A stretch of DNA of 64,000 nt from Acidobacteriota bacterium (GTDB lineage: Bacteria > Acidobacteriota > Terriglobia > Bryobacterales > UBA6623): the NCBI GenBank assembly GCA_016125275.1, contig WGMB01000003.1, positions 1,467,896 to 1,531,895 of the forward strand, read 5' to 3'. The notes beneath the pieces are model-generated. The model ran no database searches, was not told the origin of the DNA, and saw only the letters and a list, made by a program, of their open reading frames with translations. Both the position numbers and the translations under genes were made by a program. Below, piece by piece: positions 9,168-17,694 of the stretch (position 1 is the stretch's first letter; every line of letters begins with the position of its first letter).

Positions 9168-9305
9168 GAGAGCCGCGCAGTTTCGTCTGATACAACGCCG
9201 GGCGCCCCCGAAACGGCGGGGGCGCCGCGAGGCTTCTTCATTGAGAAACGCCGGAGCCGGGCCGCCGCCGGGCGCCCGAATCCGAAGGGATCGTCGGCGT
9301 TTTGG

Positions 9306-9334
9306 TTGATTTCATACAGTGCAACAAGTAGACT
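9306..9334 (+). promoter_or_regulatory. Promoter and Shine-Dalgarno of the IclR-HTH regulator
   Basis: -35 TTGATT (9306-9311), 17-base spacer, -10 TAGACT (9329-9334). GGGAGGAG at 9343-9350 is a strong ribosome binding site for the ATG at 9357 and decides the start against an earlier in-frame ATG at 9306, which lies inside the promoter. Confidence 0.55.
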
Positions 9335-9356
9335 CGATTCCCGGGAGGAGAGCATC

Positions 9357-10490
9357 ATGCTGGCTGGCGCCGAGACGCGCTACCACGTAGAAGCCGTCGT
9401 CAGGGCCTGCAAGATCCTTTCGGCGTTCCGGTCGGAGGACGATCGCCCCCGCCTGCAAGAGCTGGCGGAGCGGGCAAACCTCAACCGATCGACGGCCCTG
9501 CGGCTTCTGCGAACCCTGGAATCGTGCGGTTTCGTCGCCAGGACCTCGGCGCAACGCTACCGCTGTCTGGTCCACCAGCCCCGCAAAGCCGACTGCCGCA
9601 TCGGATACGCCGTCGACAGCCTGGGCAAGAGCTTTCGCCAGGAGGTCTCCGACGGGCTGGAACAGGCCGCCGCCGAGCACGGGGTGGAGCTGATCGCCTT
9701 TGACGACCGCGGCGATAAGCGCAGCGCCGTGCGCGTGGCCGAAGCCGTCATTCGCGCGAAGGTCGACCTGGTGATCGACTTCCAGACCGGCTATGAGGTC
9801 GGACCGGTCGTCGCCGCCAAGTACCTGGAGGCGGGCATCCCCTGCATCGCCGTCGACACGCCGCACCCCGGAGCGACGTTTTTCGGCGTGAACAACTACG
9901 TCGCGGGCCGAGACGGCGGGCGCTGGCTGGCCGGCTGGGTGCGTGAGAACTGGCAAGGCAACCTGGACGCCATCGTGCTGGTAGCGGCCGGCCAGGGGGG
10001 CGTGATCTCCTCGCGGGTGCGCGGCGCGGTCGCCGGCTTGCAGGAGAAGCTCAAGAGCGCCGCCTCGCCCCGCATTCTGGAGTTGCCGACGAACGCCTTG
10101 TTCGAACCAAGCTTCCGGGCGGTGCGGGCGCTGATGAACAAAATCCGCCGCGGACGCATCCTGATCCTGGAGCCGGCCGACCCGGGCGTGATGGGGGCGG
10201 TGATGGCCCTGGAAGAGGCAGGATCTTCGGTGGAAGCCGCCGTGTTCGGGTTCGGCGGCAATCTGGAGACCCGCCTAGCCATTCGCGAGCCGCGGTCGCG
10301 GCTGATCGGCTGCGTGGGCTTCTGCCCGGAGACCTACGGCCGCCAGCTCATTCCGGCGGCGCTGCGCTTGCTGGAAGGCAAGACGGTTCCGCCGGCGCTG
10401 TTCATCGAGCACCAGATCATCACGCGCGACAATGTGGACCTGCTCTACCCCAACGACCACTCGGCCGCCAGCGTCAAGATGACCGTCTAG
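9357..10490 (+). CDS. IclR-type HTH regulator fused to a periplasmic-binding-protein-like sugar domain
   Basis: 377 aa. Residues about 6-70 form an IclR-type winged helix (VVRACKILSAF..., LQELAERANLNRSTALRLLRTLESCGFV). From about residue 80 the protein is a type-1 periplasmic-binding-protein fold (RIGYAVDSLGKSFRQEV, FDDRGDK, VDLVIDFQTGYEV, IPCIAVDTPHPGATFFGVNN). No signal peptide is present, so it is a cytoplasmic transcription factor in which a ribose/LacI-type ligand domain replaces the usual IclR effector domain. It sits divergently from receptor 2 and probably senses a sugar relevant to it or to the first genes of the window (inference). Confidence 0.8.
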   Translation: MLAGAETRYHVEAVVRACKILSAFRSEDDRPRLQELAERANLNRSTALRLLRTLESCGFVARTSAQRYRCLVHQPRKADCRIGYAVDSLGKSFRQEVSDGLEQAAAEHGVELIAFDDRGDKRSAVRVAEAVIRAKVDLVIDFQTGYEVGPVVAAKYLEAGIPCIAVDTPHPGATFFGVNNYVAGRDGGRWLAGWVRENWQGNLDAIVLVAAGQGGVISSRVRGAVAGLQEKLKSAASPRILELPTNALFEPSFRAVRALMNKIRRGRILILEPADPGVMGAVMALEEAGSSVEAAVFGFGGNLETRLAIREPRSRLIGCVGFCPETYGRQLIPAALRLLEGKTVPPALFIEHQIITRDNVDLLYPNDHSAASVKMTV

Positions 10491-10501
10491 CGGAACGGGG
10501 G

Positions 10502-11611
10502 CTACTCGTATAGCGCCTCGATGGTTTTCTGGACCTCGGCGATGAAGTCGCGGGCCTGCGCCGAAGGCATCTGGGTAAAGATCGCCGCGACCAGGCCGCG
10601 CTCGCGGTCGACCAGCAACTGGGTCCCGTAAGCGCCGCCGTGCCCGAATCCCAGAGCCTGGCCGTCAGGCGCCAGCCGGCCTCTCTTCCAGCCCAGCCCG
10701 TACTCTTCGCGAGCGTCGCCCGTCTGGCGGGCCTGCATCGCCTCGACCGAGGCGCGGGAGAGGATGCGGCGGTCGCCGGAGACGCCGCCGTTGAGGTGCA
10801 TCTCGAGAAACCGGACCGTCTCCAGGGGGCTGGCGTAGAGCCCTCCGGCGGCCAGGATGAAGCCGTCGGGGCGCGGGCCGCGGCGGCCGGGAAGCTCCAT
10901 GACGGCCGGCTTCGGCTCGAAGCCGCCCTGGGTCCGTTCGTACATCTGAGGGACGCGGGCGGAGAGGTCTTGTTTGGAGCGGAAGCAGGCCTCCCGAATG
11001 CCCAGAGGCTCGAACAGGACACTGCGCATATAGTCGTCGAACTCCCGGCCCGTGAGCTTCTGCGCGATGCCGGCGGCGACGCAGAACGAAGCCCCGCCGT
11101 AGGAGAACTTCGAGCCCGGCTCGTAGAGCAACGGCTTCTTCACGATCAGGTCGACGGCCAGGCTCAAGGAGCGGTCGAAGTTGCGGATCGGCTCGACCAT
11201 CTCCCGGGGCGCGTCGTTGCCGAAGATGCCGGAGGTGTGCGAGAGCAATTGGCGAATCGTGGAGGAGCCTGCGAACTCGGGATAGAACTTGCGGACCGGA
11301 TCATCCAGGCTGAGCTTGCCTGCGTCGACGAGCGTCATGATCGTGGTCGCAGTGAAGGGCTTGGTGCTGGAGGCGATCATGAACAGATCGTCAGGACGCA
11401 TCTCGCGGCGCTCTTCGATCACCGCGTAGCCGGCCGCCAGCTCGACCACATTGCGGCCGTCCTTGCGAACGATCACCACGGCGCCGGGAATCTCACCCGC
11501 TTCGATCGCCTTGTCCATGACGCGCCGGATCGCGGCGGCGGGGTCTTCGCCGCGGGGCGCGGCCGTGAGGACCGCCGCCGAGAGCAGCAACAGCAGGCTG
11601 CGAAGCATCAT
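10502..11611 (-). CDS. Serine hydrolase, beta-lactamase/class C family
   Basis: 369 aa exported beta-lactamase-fold hydrolase. A signal peptide (MMLRSLLLLLSAAVLTAAPR) precedes the domain. The catalytic S-x-x-K is STKP in IASSTKPFTATT near residue 80, and the second-motif Tyr is in KFSYGGASF. Such proteins act as esterases, D-aminopeptidases or penicillin-binding-like enzymes; beta-lactamase activity is not implied. The ATG overlaps the TGA of the DUF1501 gene by four bases (ATGA), so it is the third gene of a PSD1-DUF1501-hydrolase operon. Confidence 0.85.
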   Translation of the reverse strand: MMLRSLLLLLSAAVLTAAPRGEDPAAAIRRVMDKAIEAGEIPGAVVIVRKDGRNVVELAAGYAVIEERREMRPDDLFMIASSTKPFTATTIMTLVDAGKLSLDDPVRKFYPEFAGSSTIRQLLSHTSGIFGNDAPREMVEPIRNFDRSLSLAVDLIVKKPLLYEPGSKFSYGGASFCVAAGIAQKLTGREFDDYMRSVLFEPLGIREACFRSKQDLSARVPQMYERTQGGFEPKPAVMELPGRRGPRPDGFILAAGGLYASPLETVRFLEMHLNGGVSGDRRILSRASVEAMQARQTGDAREEYGLGWKRGRLAPDGQALGFGHGGAYGTQLLVDRERGLVAAIFTQMPSAQARDFIAEVQKTIEALYE

Positions 11612-13062
11612 GCCAGGATCTCCTCGAGAACGCGTCCGCCGGTGTCCGTGAGCCGCTTGAAGCGGCCTTGGTGCAGGAAGGTCAGCGCCATCTGGTCGAG
11701 ACCCATCAGGCGCAGCACGGTGGCGTGCAGGTCACGGATGCGGAGGGTCTCTCCGGCGGCCCGCAGCCCGAATTCGTCGGTCTGGCCGGCGGTCGCCCCG
11801 GCCTTGACGCCCGCTCCGCAGAACCAGCTCGCCATGCCCCACTGGTTGTGGTTGCGCCCGGGGTACTGGGGGTTGCCCTGGACGAACGGCGTGCGGCCCA
11901 TTTCGGAGGTCCACACGACCAGGGTGTCCTGCAAGAGGCCGCGCTGATCCAGGTCCGTGAGCAGGCCGGCGACGGGCTTGTCGATCTCGCGGGAGCGCGC
12001 GGGCAGCAGCGTCTCGAGCTCCTTGTGGTGGTCCCAACTGAACTGCCCGTTCTCCCAGCCGTGCACCAGCAAGACGAAGCGCACGTCCTTCTCCACCAGG
12101 CGGCGGGCCATCAGACACTGCCTGGCGAAGGGCTCGGTCACCGGATCGTCCATGCCGTAGAGCTTGCGGACGGAGTCGGGCTCATTCGAGAGATCGGTGG
12201 TCGCAGCGGCCTCGGTCTGCATCCGGAAAGCCAGCTCGTAAGCGGCGATGCGAGCGTCGAGCTCGTCGCGCGCCGGCCGTTCGGCCGCGTGCTGCTCGTT
12301 GAGGCGTCGCAACAGGTCGAGCTCACGGCGCGACCGGGCGCGATCCACTCCGGGCGGCGAATCCAGGTGCAGCACGGCCGGCTCGGACGGGCGGAACGGC
12401 GTGCCTTGATAGGTGGCAGGCAGGTAGCCGCTCTGCCAGACGGCCGGCCCGTTGACGGGGCCCCCGCGCGGATCGTGCAACACCACGTAGCCGGGCAGAT
12501 TGCGGTTCTCGCTGCCCAAGCCGTAGGTAACCCAGGCGCCGACCGACGGGTTGCCTTGGAAGGGCGAGCCCGTGTTGATCTGCATGGTGGCGGGCGAATG
12601 ATTGTTGCTCTCACCCTTGACGCCGTAGACGAAGGCCAGCTTGTCGGCCAAGGGGCCCAGGTTCTCGAACAGCGTGGAGATGGCCCGCCCGCTCTCGCCG
12701 TACTGGCGGAACTCGAAGGGGCTCGGCAGTGTGGTCGCGCCGTTGCGCAGGAACGCCTCGATCTCACCCTCGACGTTCGGCAGCTCGGGCATGCGCTGCC
12801 CGGCGTACTTGGCCAGCGCCGGCTTGTAGTCGAAAGTGTCCACCTGGCTCACGCCGCCGGAGGCGAACACGAAGATGCAGCGCTTGGCCTTGGCGGGGAA
12901 GTTCGGCTCCTTGGGCGCCAAGGGATTGGGCAGCTCCCGCGGCGCCGAGCGCGCCTCGTCGGCCAGCAGGGACGCCAAGGCCAGCGAGCCCAAGCCGTTC
13001 CAGCTGCGGCGCAGCAGCTCGCGCCGGGAGGGTCGCCAAGGCTCCAGCAGGTCAATCGACAT
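11608..13062 (-). CDS. DUF1501 domain protein, Tat-exported
   Basis: 484 aa member of the DUF1501 family (sulfatase/alkaline-phosphatase-like fold). The N-terminus has a Tat motif (SRRELLRRSWNGLGSLALASLL). Typical family segments are CIFVFASGGVSQVDTFDYKP, WVTYGLGSEN and TLVVWTSEMGRTPFVQG...GRNHNQWGM. The ATG at 13062 starts inside the end of the upstream gene (11-base overlap), and the stop overlaps the next gene. DUF1501 proteins are regularly encoded directly after PSD1/DUF1549-DUF1553 cytochrome-like proteins in Planctomycetes and Acidobacteria; the shared function is not established, though degradation of sulfated or complex organic matter has been suggested from genomic context. Confidence 0.88.
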   Translation of the reverse strand: MSIDLLEPWRPSRRELLRRSWNGLGSLALASLLADEARSAPRELPNPLAPKEPNFPAKAKRCIFVFASGGVSQVDTFDYKPALAKYAGQRMPELPNVEGEIEAFLRNGATTLPSPFEFRQYGESGRAISTLFENLGPLADKLAFVYGVKGESNNHSPATMQINTGSPFQGNPSVGAWVTYGLGSENRNLPGYVVLHDPRGGPVNGPAVWQSGYLPATYQGTPFRPSEPAVLHLDSPPGVDRARSRRELDLLRRLNEQHAAERPARDELDARIAAYELAFRMQTEAAATTDLSNEPDSVRKLYGMDDPVTEPFARQCLMARRLVEKDVRFVLLVHGWENGQFSWDHHKELETLLPARSREIDKPVAGLLTDLDQRGLLQDTLVVWTSEMGRTPFVQGNPQYPGRNHNQWGMASWFCGAGVKAGATAGQTDEFGLRAAGETLRIRDLHATVLRLMGLDQMALTFLHQGRFKRLTDTGGRVLEEILA

Positions 13063-15565
13063 AGACGAACTCGTTCGTATTGAAGAGGATGCGGCACAGG
13101 CCCAGCAAGGCGTCCTGTTCCTCGGTCGCCAAGAAGTCCTTGGCCTGGGCCAGCTCATCGGCCGTCGGCGGACGGCTCAAGGCCAGCTCGAAGGCGCGCC
13201 GGGCTTGTCGTCCCAGGTCTTCCCCGCTCTCCCGCACGACGCGTGCGGCGAACTCGCGGGCCTCGTCGTTGACCAGCTCGCCGTTGAGCAGGGTCAGCGC
13301 CTGCAGGGCCGTCGTCGAGACCGGCCGTGTCTCTCGCGGCGCCTGCAAGACGGGCGCGTCCATGACGGCCAGGAAGGGAAACTCGATCTGCCGCCGCTGG
13401 AAGATGTAGAGCGAACGGCGCCGCGATTGCGGGCCGTCGGTGGGCTCCCAGGCCGTGAAGTTCTTGATGCGCACGCTGTCCTTGAGCGGCTCGGGCAGGC
13501 GCGGGAACATTCCGGGCCCTTCCATCTCCTCGTTGAGGCGTCCGCTGACGGCCAACACCGCGTCGCGAATGATCTCGCCCTCCAGCCGCCGCCGGTTCAT
13601 GCGCCACAGCAGGCGGTTGCCGGGGTCGGCCTCGCGGGCTTCTTCGGAGTCGATGCGCGAGTCTTGCCGGTAGGTCGCCGAGGTGAGCATCAGCCGATGG
13701 ATGGCCTTGAGGCTCCAGCCTTGCTCCATGAGCTCCACGGCCAGCCAGTCGAGCAGCTCGGGATGCGTGGGGCGGGCGCCGTTGCGTCCGAAGTCGCTGG
13801 GCGTGGCGACGATCCCCGCGCCGAAGCGCTTCTGCCAGATGCGGTTGACCATCACCCGGGCGGTCAAGGGGTTGTCCTTGGAGGCGATCCAGTCGGCCAG
13901 GGCCACCCGCCAGTTGCGCACGTTGCCAAAAGTGTCCGTGGGCAGCCGGGCGGGCTCTTCCGCGCCGGTGATGGCCGTCAGAAAGCCCGGCTCCACGCGC
14001 TCGCCGAGGCGGTTGTACTCGCCGCCCAGCTTGACGAAGTGCACCGGCGGCGCGGCGTTGAAGCCGGAAACCGTCAAGTTGCGCACTACATGCGCCCGCG
14101 GCTTGTGGCGCTCGATCTGGCGACGAAACACGCCTTTATCGCGTCCGCCCATGCTGTCGTCCACGTAGTCGAGCAGGTCCAGAAAGCGCTTCTTCTCTTC
14201 GAGGGAAAAGGTCGGATCGTCGTTGGGCACCAAGCCGTTGGCGATGGCCGTCAGCAGCTTGTTCTTCAGGTTCTTGGCGGCGATCTCTTCGCCCTCGCAG
14301 GATTGCCCTTCACAGGCCGCGCGCCACTTGGCGAGCAGCACGTCCTGGTAGGCGTCGAGCTTCTCCTGGCGAGCGGCCAGCCGCCCTTCGGCTTCCTGGC
14401 GCTCCTCGTCCATCCGGCGGCGCAGGGTCTCGTCGGCGAAAGGCAGGTCCGTCTGGACCAGCTCCATCGGCGCGAAGAAGGCTTGCAGGCGGTAGTAGTC
14501 CTTCTGGGGAAAGGGATCGTACTTGTGGTCGTGGCACTGGGCGCAGCCCACCGTCAGCCCCAGAAAGACGGAGCTGACCGTGCCGGTGATCTCGTCGAGC
14601 AGCATCTGGCGCAACTGCGCCGCGATCGTCGTCTGGAAGACCGGCCCGAGCCTCAGGAAGCCGGTGGCGATGAGCGCGTCGGGGTCCTTGGGCGCGATCT
14701 CGTCGCCGGCGAGTTGCTCCTTCACGAACTGGTCGTACGGCTTGTCGGCGTTGAGTGAGCGGACCACGTAGTCCCGGTAGCGCCACATGTGGTACTGCTC
14801 GCGGTCCGCCTCGAAGCCCATGCTGTCGGCATAGCGGGCCAGATCGAGCCAGTGGCGCCCCCAGCGCTCGCCGTAGCGGGCGTCGGCCAGCAGGCGGTCC
14901 ACGACCTTCTCATAGGCCTCCGGGCTGTCGTCGGCCAAGAAGGCCGCGGTCTCTTCCGGCGTGGGCGGCTCGCCCGCCACGTCGAAGTACACGCGGCGCA
15001 GCAGGGTGCGCTTGTCGGCCTCGGGCGAGGGTTGCAGTCCCTTGGCTTCGAGCGCGGCCAGCACGAAGCGGTCGATGGGGTTGCGAGTCCAGGCCTCGTT
15101 TTCCACTGCCGGGGCTGCGGGCCGCTGCGGCGCCTCGAAGGGATTCCAGCCGCCGGCCTCAGAGCTCCGGGCGGGGGGCTGGAACTCGCGGATCCAAGCG
15201 GCCAGGGTCTCGATCTGCCCGCTCGACAGAGGGGGCTTGCCCATCGGCATCTGCGGCGTCAGGGAACCCTCCAGGGCGCGAATCAACGGGCTCTGCTCGG
15301 GATGGCCGGGCGTGATCGCCGCGCCTTGCCTGGCGCCGCCGGCCAGCAGAGCCTCGACCGAGGTGACCGCCAGCCCGCTCATGTGCGTCTCCGGCCCGTG
15401 GCAGGGCAGGCAGTTCTGTTCGAGGATCGGCTGGACTTCCTGCGCGAAGCGGGAGTCGGACTGCCCCGCCGCCGGTTCGATCCAGCCGAGGCCCGAGCAG
15501 AACGCAAGGCAGACGACCGCCGACCCGGCCAAGGAGCGGCGGAGGAAACCGTAGAGATGCATCAT
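13052..15565 (-). CDS. PSD1 / planctomycete cytochrome C domain protein (DUF1549-DUF1553)
   Basis: 837 aa exported c-type-cytochrome-like protein. A signal peptide (FLRRSLAGSAVVCLAFC...) is followed by a PSC1-type heme domain with one CxxCH (NCLPCHGPETHMSG, about residue 60). The DUF1549 region (NPIDRFVLAALEAKGLQPSPEADKRTLLRRVYFDVAGEPPTPEE) and the DUF1553 region (ARVMVNRIWQKRFGAGIV, RRRLEGEIIRDAVLAVSGRLN) follow. ATG at 15565 or 15562; AAGGG lies about 10 bases upstream. It is the first gene of an operon with DUF1501 and a serine hydrolase. Predicted periplasmic or surface electron-transfer or substrate-processing role; the function of the two DUFs is unknown. Confidence 0.9.
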   Translation of the reverse strand: MMHLYGFLRRSLAGSAVVCLAFCSGLGWIEPAAGQSDSRFAQEVQPILEQNCLPCHGPETHMSGLAVTSVEALLAGGARQGAAITPGHPEQSPLIRALEGSLTPQMPMGKPPLSSGQIETLAAWIREFQPPARSSEAGGWNPFEAPQRPAAPAVENEAWTRNPIDRFVLAALEAKGLQPSPEADKRTLLRRVYFDVAGEPPTPEETAAFLADDSPEAYEKVVDRLLADARYGERWGRHWLDLARYADSMGFEADREQYHMWRYRDYVVRSLNADKPYDQFVKEQLAGDEIAPKDPDALIATGFLRLGPVFQTTIAAQLRQMLLDEITGTVSSVFLGLTVGCAQCHDHKYDPFPQKDYYRLQAFFAPMELVQTDLPFADETLRRRMDEERQEAEGRLAARQEKLDAYQDVLLAKWRAACEGQSCEGEEIAAKNLKNKLLTAIANGLVPNDDPTFSLEEKKRFLDLLDYVDDSMGGRDKGVFRRQIERHKPRAHVVRNLTVSGFNAAPPVHFVKLGGEYNRLGERVEPGFLTAITGAEEPARLPTDTFGNVRNWRVALADWIASKDNPLTARVMVNRIWQKRFGAGIVATPSDFGRNGARPTHPELLDWLAVELMEQGWSLKAIHRLMLTSATYRQDSRIDSEEAREADPGNRLLWRMNRRRLEGEIIRDAVLAVSGRLNEEMEGPGMFPRLPEPLKDSVRIKNFTAWEPTDGPQSRRRSLYIFQRRQIEFPFLAVMDAPVLQAPRETRPVSTTALQALTLLNGELVNDEAREFAARVVRESGEDLGRQARRAFELALSRPPTADELAQAKDFLATEEQDALLGLCRILFNTNEFVYVD

Positions 15566-15577
15566 CAGGGCGCCCTT

Positions 15578-15606
15578 ATGCGACCACCCCGGTTTGCGAG
15601 TGTCAA
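15578..15606 (-). promoter_or_regulatory. Candidate promoter of the PSD1 operon
   Basis: Minus strand: perfect -35 TTGACA (15601-15606), 17-base spacer, TCGCAT (15578-15583). A better A/T hexamer (GCATAA) lies two bases nearer the gene. The leader would be very short. Confidence 0.4.
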
Positions 15607-15713
15607 GTGGGCGGCCGAGTTTCATCAGATGAGACAAATCGGCGGTTTCCGGCGCGGGGACTGCATCGGCTGCAAGGCCCCGGCCTGGGCGATTCGAACC
15701 GGATACGGCGGAC

Positions 15714-15728
15714 GCCGGACGGTCCGGC
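15714..15728. repeat. 15-base palindrome after the TPR gene
   Basis: GCCGGAC-G-GTCCGGC is a perfect 7-base inverted repeat in the 200-base gap between the PSD1 operon and the TPR gene ending at 15766. There is no T-run, so it could be a rho-assisted pause hairpin or a protein site. Confidence 0.3.
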
Positions 15729-15765
15729 CCCGCGCCCTCGCATTGCACGCCGTGAAACAAACCGC

Positions 15766-16692
15766 TCAGGGCGGAGAAAGCGCCCGGAAGCGTTCGACGG
15801 CTTGGCGGGCTTCGTCCATCCGGCCGAGCCGGCGATAGACCTGCGAGAGGGCATAGGGAATGCGGGCGTCCCGGGGCGCCAGCTCGGCGGCGCGTTCCAA
15901 CGCCCGGGCCGCCTCCGGCCAGCGCTCGAGACGGCGCAGCGCCATGCCCCACTCGTAGGCGGCGTCGGCGTGGCCGGGGTCGATCGCCAACGCGGCCTGC
16001 AGGGCTTGGGCGGCGTCGCCGGGCCGGCCGGTTTCGAGCAGCAGACGTCCCAGGCGATAGCCCGGCCCGGCGGAGGGGCGCGAGCCGCGACGATCCTTCT
16101 CCACCGCCGTCCGGTAGGCGTCGAGGGCTCCGGGCATCTGATTGCGACCCTCCAGGGCCTGCCCCAAGCGGTCATACGGCGAGGCGGAGTCCGGCGCGAG
16201 CTCGATGGCGCGGCGAGCCTGTTCGGCGGCCAGGTCGAACCATTGGTAGTCCTGGAAGATGCCCGCCAGCGCCTCGGCGTAGAGCGGATTGCGAGGCTCT
16301 TCCCGCGCTAGACGCTCGATCTCGCGGCGCGCCCAGTGGCGCTTCTGCAACCCCAGGTAGGCCTTCGCCAGCGCCAGGCGAGCTGCAGGGCGCAACGGTT
16401 CGAGGCGGTCGGCTCGGCGGTAGGCCGTGGCCGCCTGCAAATAGCGGCCGCATTGCAGATGGACCGCGCCGAGCGCCTCCAGCAGCCGCGCCGAAGGCGT
16501 CTCCGTCTGCGCCAGCCCGTAGAGCAGAGCCTCGGCGCGAGGCCATTGCGCATCGTCCAGCGCGCGGCGCAGATCCGCCTCGACGGCTTCGGGCAACGCC
16601 AGTCCCCGCAGGTCGAGCGAGAGGGTTTGCGCCCGGGCCGAGGTCGGCAGCCAGAGCGGCAGCAACGCCAAGGCCAGCAGCGCGGCTCTCAC
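15766..16692 (-). CDS. Secreted tetratricopeptide repeat protein
   Basis: 308 aa. A signal peptide (MRAALLALALLPLWLPTSARAQ) is followed by about seven TPR units (LLEALGAVHLQCGRYLQAATAYRRAD, YDRLGQALEGRNQMPGALDAYRTA, AYEWGMALRRLERWPEAARALERA, PYALSQVYRRLGRMDEARQAV). It is a periplasmic protein-protein interaction scaffold with no enzymatic motif. The ATG overlaps the stop of the preceding TPR gene by four bases, so the two are translationally coupled and probably act together. They are divergent from a CRTAC1/ASPIC protein, a recurrent grouping in Acidobacteria. Confidence 0.8.
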   Translation of the reverse strand: MRAALLALALLPLWLPTSARAQTLSLDLRGLALPEAVEADLRRALDDAQWPRAEALLYGLAQTETPSARLLEALGAVHLQCGRYLQAATAYRRADRLEPLRPAARLALAKAYLGLQKRHWARREIERLAREEPRNPLYAEALAGIFQDYQWFDLAAEQARRAIELAPDSASPYDRLGQALEGRNQMPGALDAYRTAVEKDRRGSRPSAGPGYRLGRLLLETGRPGDAAQALQAALAIDPGHADAAYEWGMALRRLERWPEAARALERAAELAPRDARIPYALSQVYRRLGRMDEARQAVERFRALSPP

Positions 16693-17663
16693 GGGGCCTT
16701 CAGCGCCTCCAGCCGCGCACGGACTTCTTCGGCGGCCATCCCGTCGGGCTCCGCCGCCAGATACTGCTCATAGGCTTGCCGGGCTTCCTCGGTTCGGCCG
16801 CCGCGCTCGAGCAGGACCCCGCGCAAGTGATGCACGGGGCCGAAGGAAGCGCCTTCTGGGCCGCTGCGGATCGCTTCGACCTCAGCCTCGGCTCCGGCCG
16901 TGTTTCCCAACTCCAGGCTGGCGAGCCCATGGTAGTAGCGGATGTCCGCCAGGTAAGGGTTGAGGCGAAGCAGTTGGGCGCTGCGGTCCCGGACCTCCGC
17001 CCACCGTCCCAGCCCCAGCTCGAGCAGCAGCAAGGGGCGATAGGGGCTGACGTACCAAGGGTCGGCTTCGAGCGCCCGCCGCAGGGCTTCCCCGCCCCCT
17101 TCGGCGTCCTGGCGAGCGAGCCGCAACCGTCCCAACTGGTACCAGGCTTCGGCAAAGCTGGGGTCCGCCTCGGCGGCGCGCGCAAAGCCCCGCTCGGCCC
17201 GCTCCAGGCCCTGTCGCCCGCCGGCGCGCAGGGACTCCACAGCCTCGGCGAACAGGCGTCGGGCGTGGGGATCGACAGACAGAGAGGTCGCGCTGAGGGC
17301 GTAGCCGCTCCAGCGGCCCGCCCGTTGCAAGACCAAGCCGCCGATGTCGGGATTCTCCGGCAGGCGGTCGAGCGCTTCGCTGGCGGGCTCATAGCCGGCG
17401 GCCGAAGCCGCGAGCCGGCAAGCGGCCCGGGCGCTCTTCTCCGGCAAGGGGAGTGCGAAGCGGCCTTCGGCATCGGCCGTGGTCTCGGCCCGCGTGTTGC
17501 CGCCGCAGTCCAGCCGGACGGCGATGGGCGTCGACGGCGGAATCACGTCATCGAGCAGCACGCGGGCGCGCAGGGTCTCCGCCGCGGCGGCCGCAGCCGG
17601 TAGAGCCAGGCAAGCTCCGAACGCCGCGGCGCAGACTCTCCGGCTTGGCTTCCGCCCCCCCAC
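16689..17663 (-). CDS. Secreted TPR protein with N-terminal beta domain
   Basis: 324 aa, GTG start at 17663 preceded 8 bases upstream by TACACT. A signal peptide (RRVCAAAFGACLALPAAAAAAE) precedes a carboxypeptidase-regulatory-like beta domain (about residues 30-110: VRLDCGGNTRAETTADAEGRFALPL...). TPR units then extend to the C-terminus (FAEAWYQLGRLRLARQDAEGG, VHHLRGVLLERGGRTEEARQAYEQYL). It probably folds in the periplasm as an assembly partner for the downstream TPR protein. Function unknown. Confidence 0.75.
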   Translation of the reverse strand: MGGRKPSRRVCAAAFGACLALPAAAAAAETLRARVLLDDVIPPSTPIAVRLDCGGNTRAETTADAEGRFALPLPEKSARAACRLAASAAGYEPASEALDRLPENPDIGGLVLQRAGRWSGYALSATSLSVDPHARRLFAEAVESLRAGGRQGLERAERGFARAAEADPSFAEAWYQLGRLRLARQDAEGGGEALRRALEADPWYVSPYRPLLLLELGLGRWAEVRDRSAQLLRLNPYLADIRYYHGLASLELGNTAGAEAEVEAIRSGPEGASFGPVHHLRGVLLERGGRTEEARQAYEQYLAAEPDGMAAEEVRARLEALKAP

Positions 17664-17671
17664 GAGTAGCT

Positions 17672-17688
17672 AGTGTAGATTGTAGGGT
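17672..17688. promoter_or_regulatory. Divergent -10 elements of the TPR operon and CRTAC1 gene
   Basis: Minus strand TACACT (17672-17677) ends 8 bases before the GTG at 17663. Plus strand TAGGGT (17683-17688) ends 6 bases before the ATG at 17695. Only 31 bases separate the two start codons, so both transcripts must start at or close to their start codons. Confidence 0.45.
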
Positions 17689-17694
17689 CGAATC

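Larger units (their letters stand above)
9053..9356. other. 304-base divergent intergenic region
   Basis: Separates receptor 2 (minus) from the IclR-HTH regulator (plus). It holds a candidate minus-strand promoter at 9139-9167 and a plus-strand promoter at 9306-9334. The middle (about 9190-9300) is G/C-rich without a recognisable gene. Confidence 0.55.

Noticed and set aside
12836-14758. 640-codon plus-strand frame opposite the DUF1501 and PSD1 genes
   Set aside because: No coherent secondary structure or motif; the opposite strand carries CxxCH and the DUF1549/1553 signatures.
15680-15720. T-loop-like sequence (GGTTCGAATC on the minus strand) suggesting a tRNA remnant
   Set aside because: The flanking bases do not form a T-stem, and no acceptor, D-arm or anticodon stem can be built.
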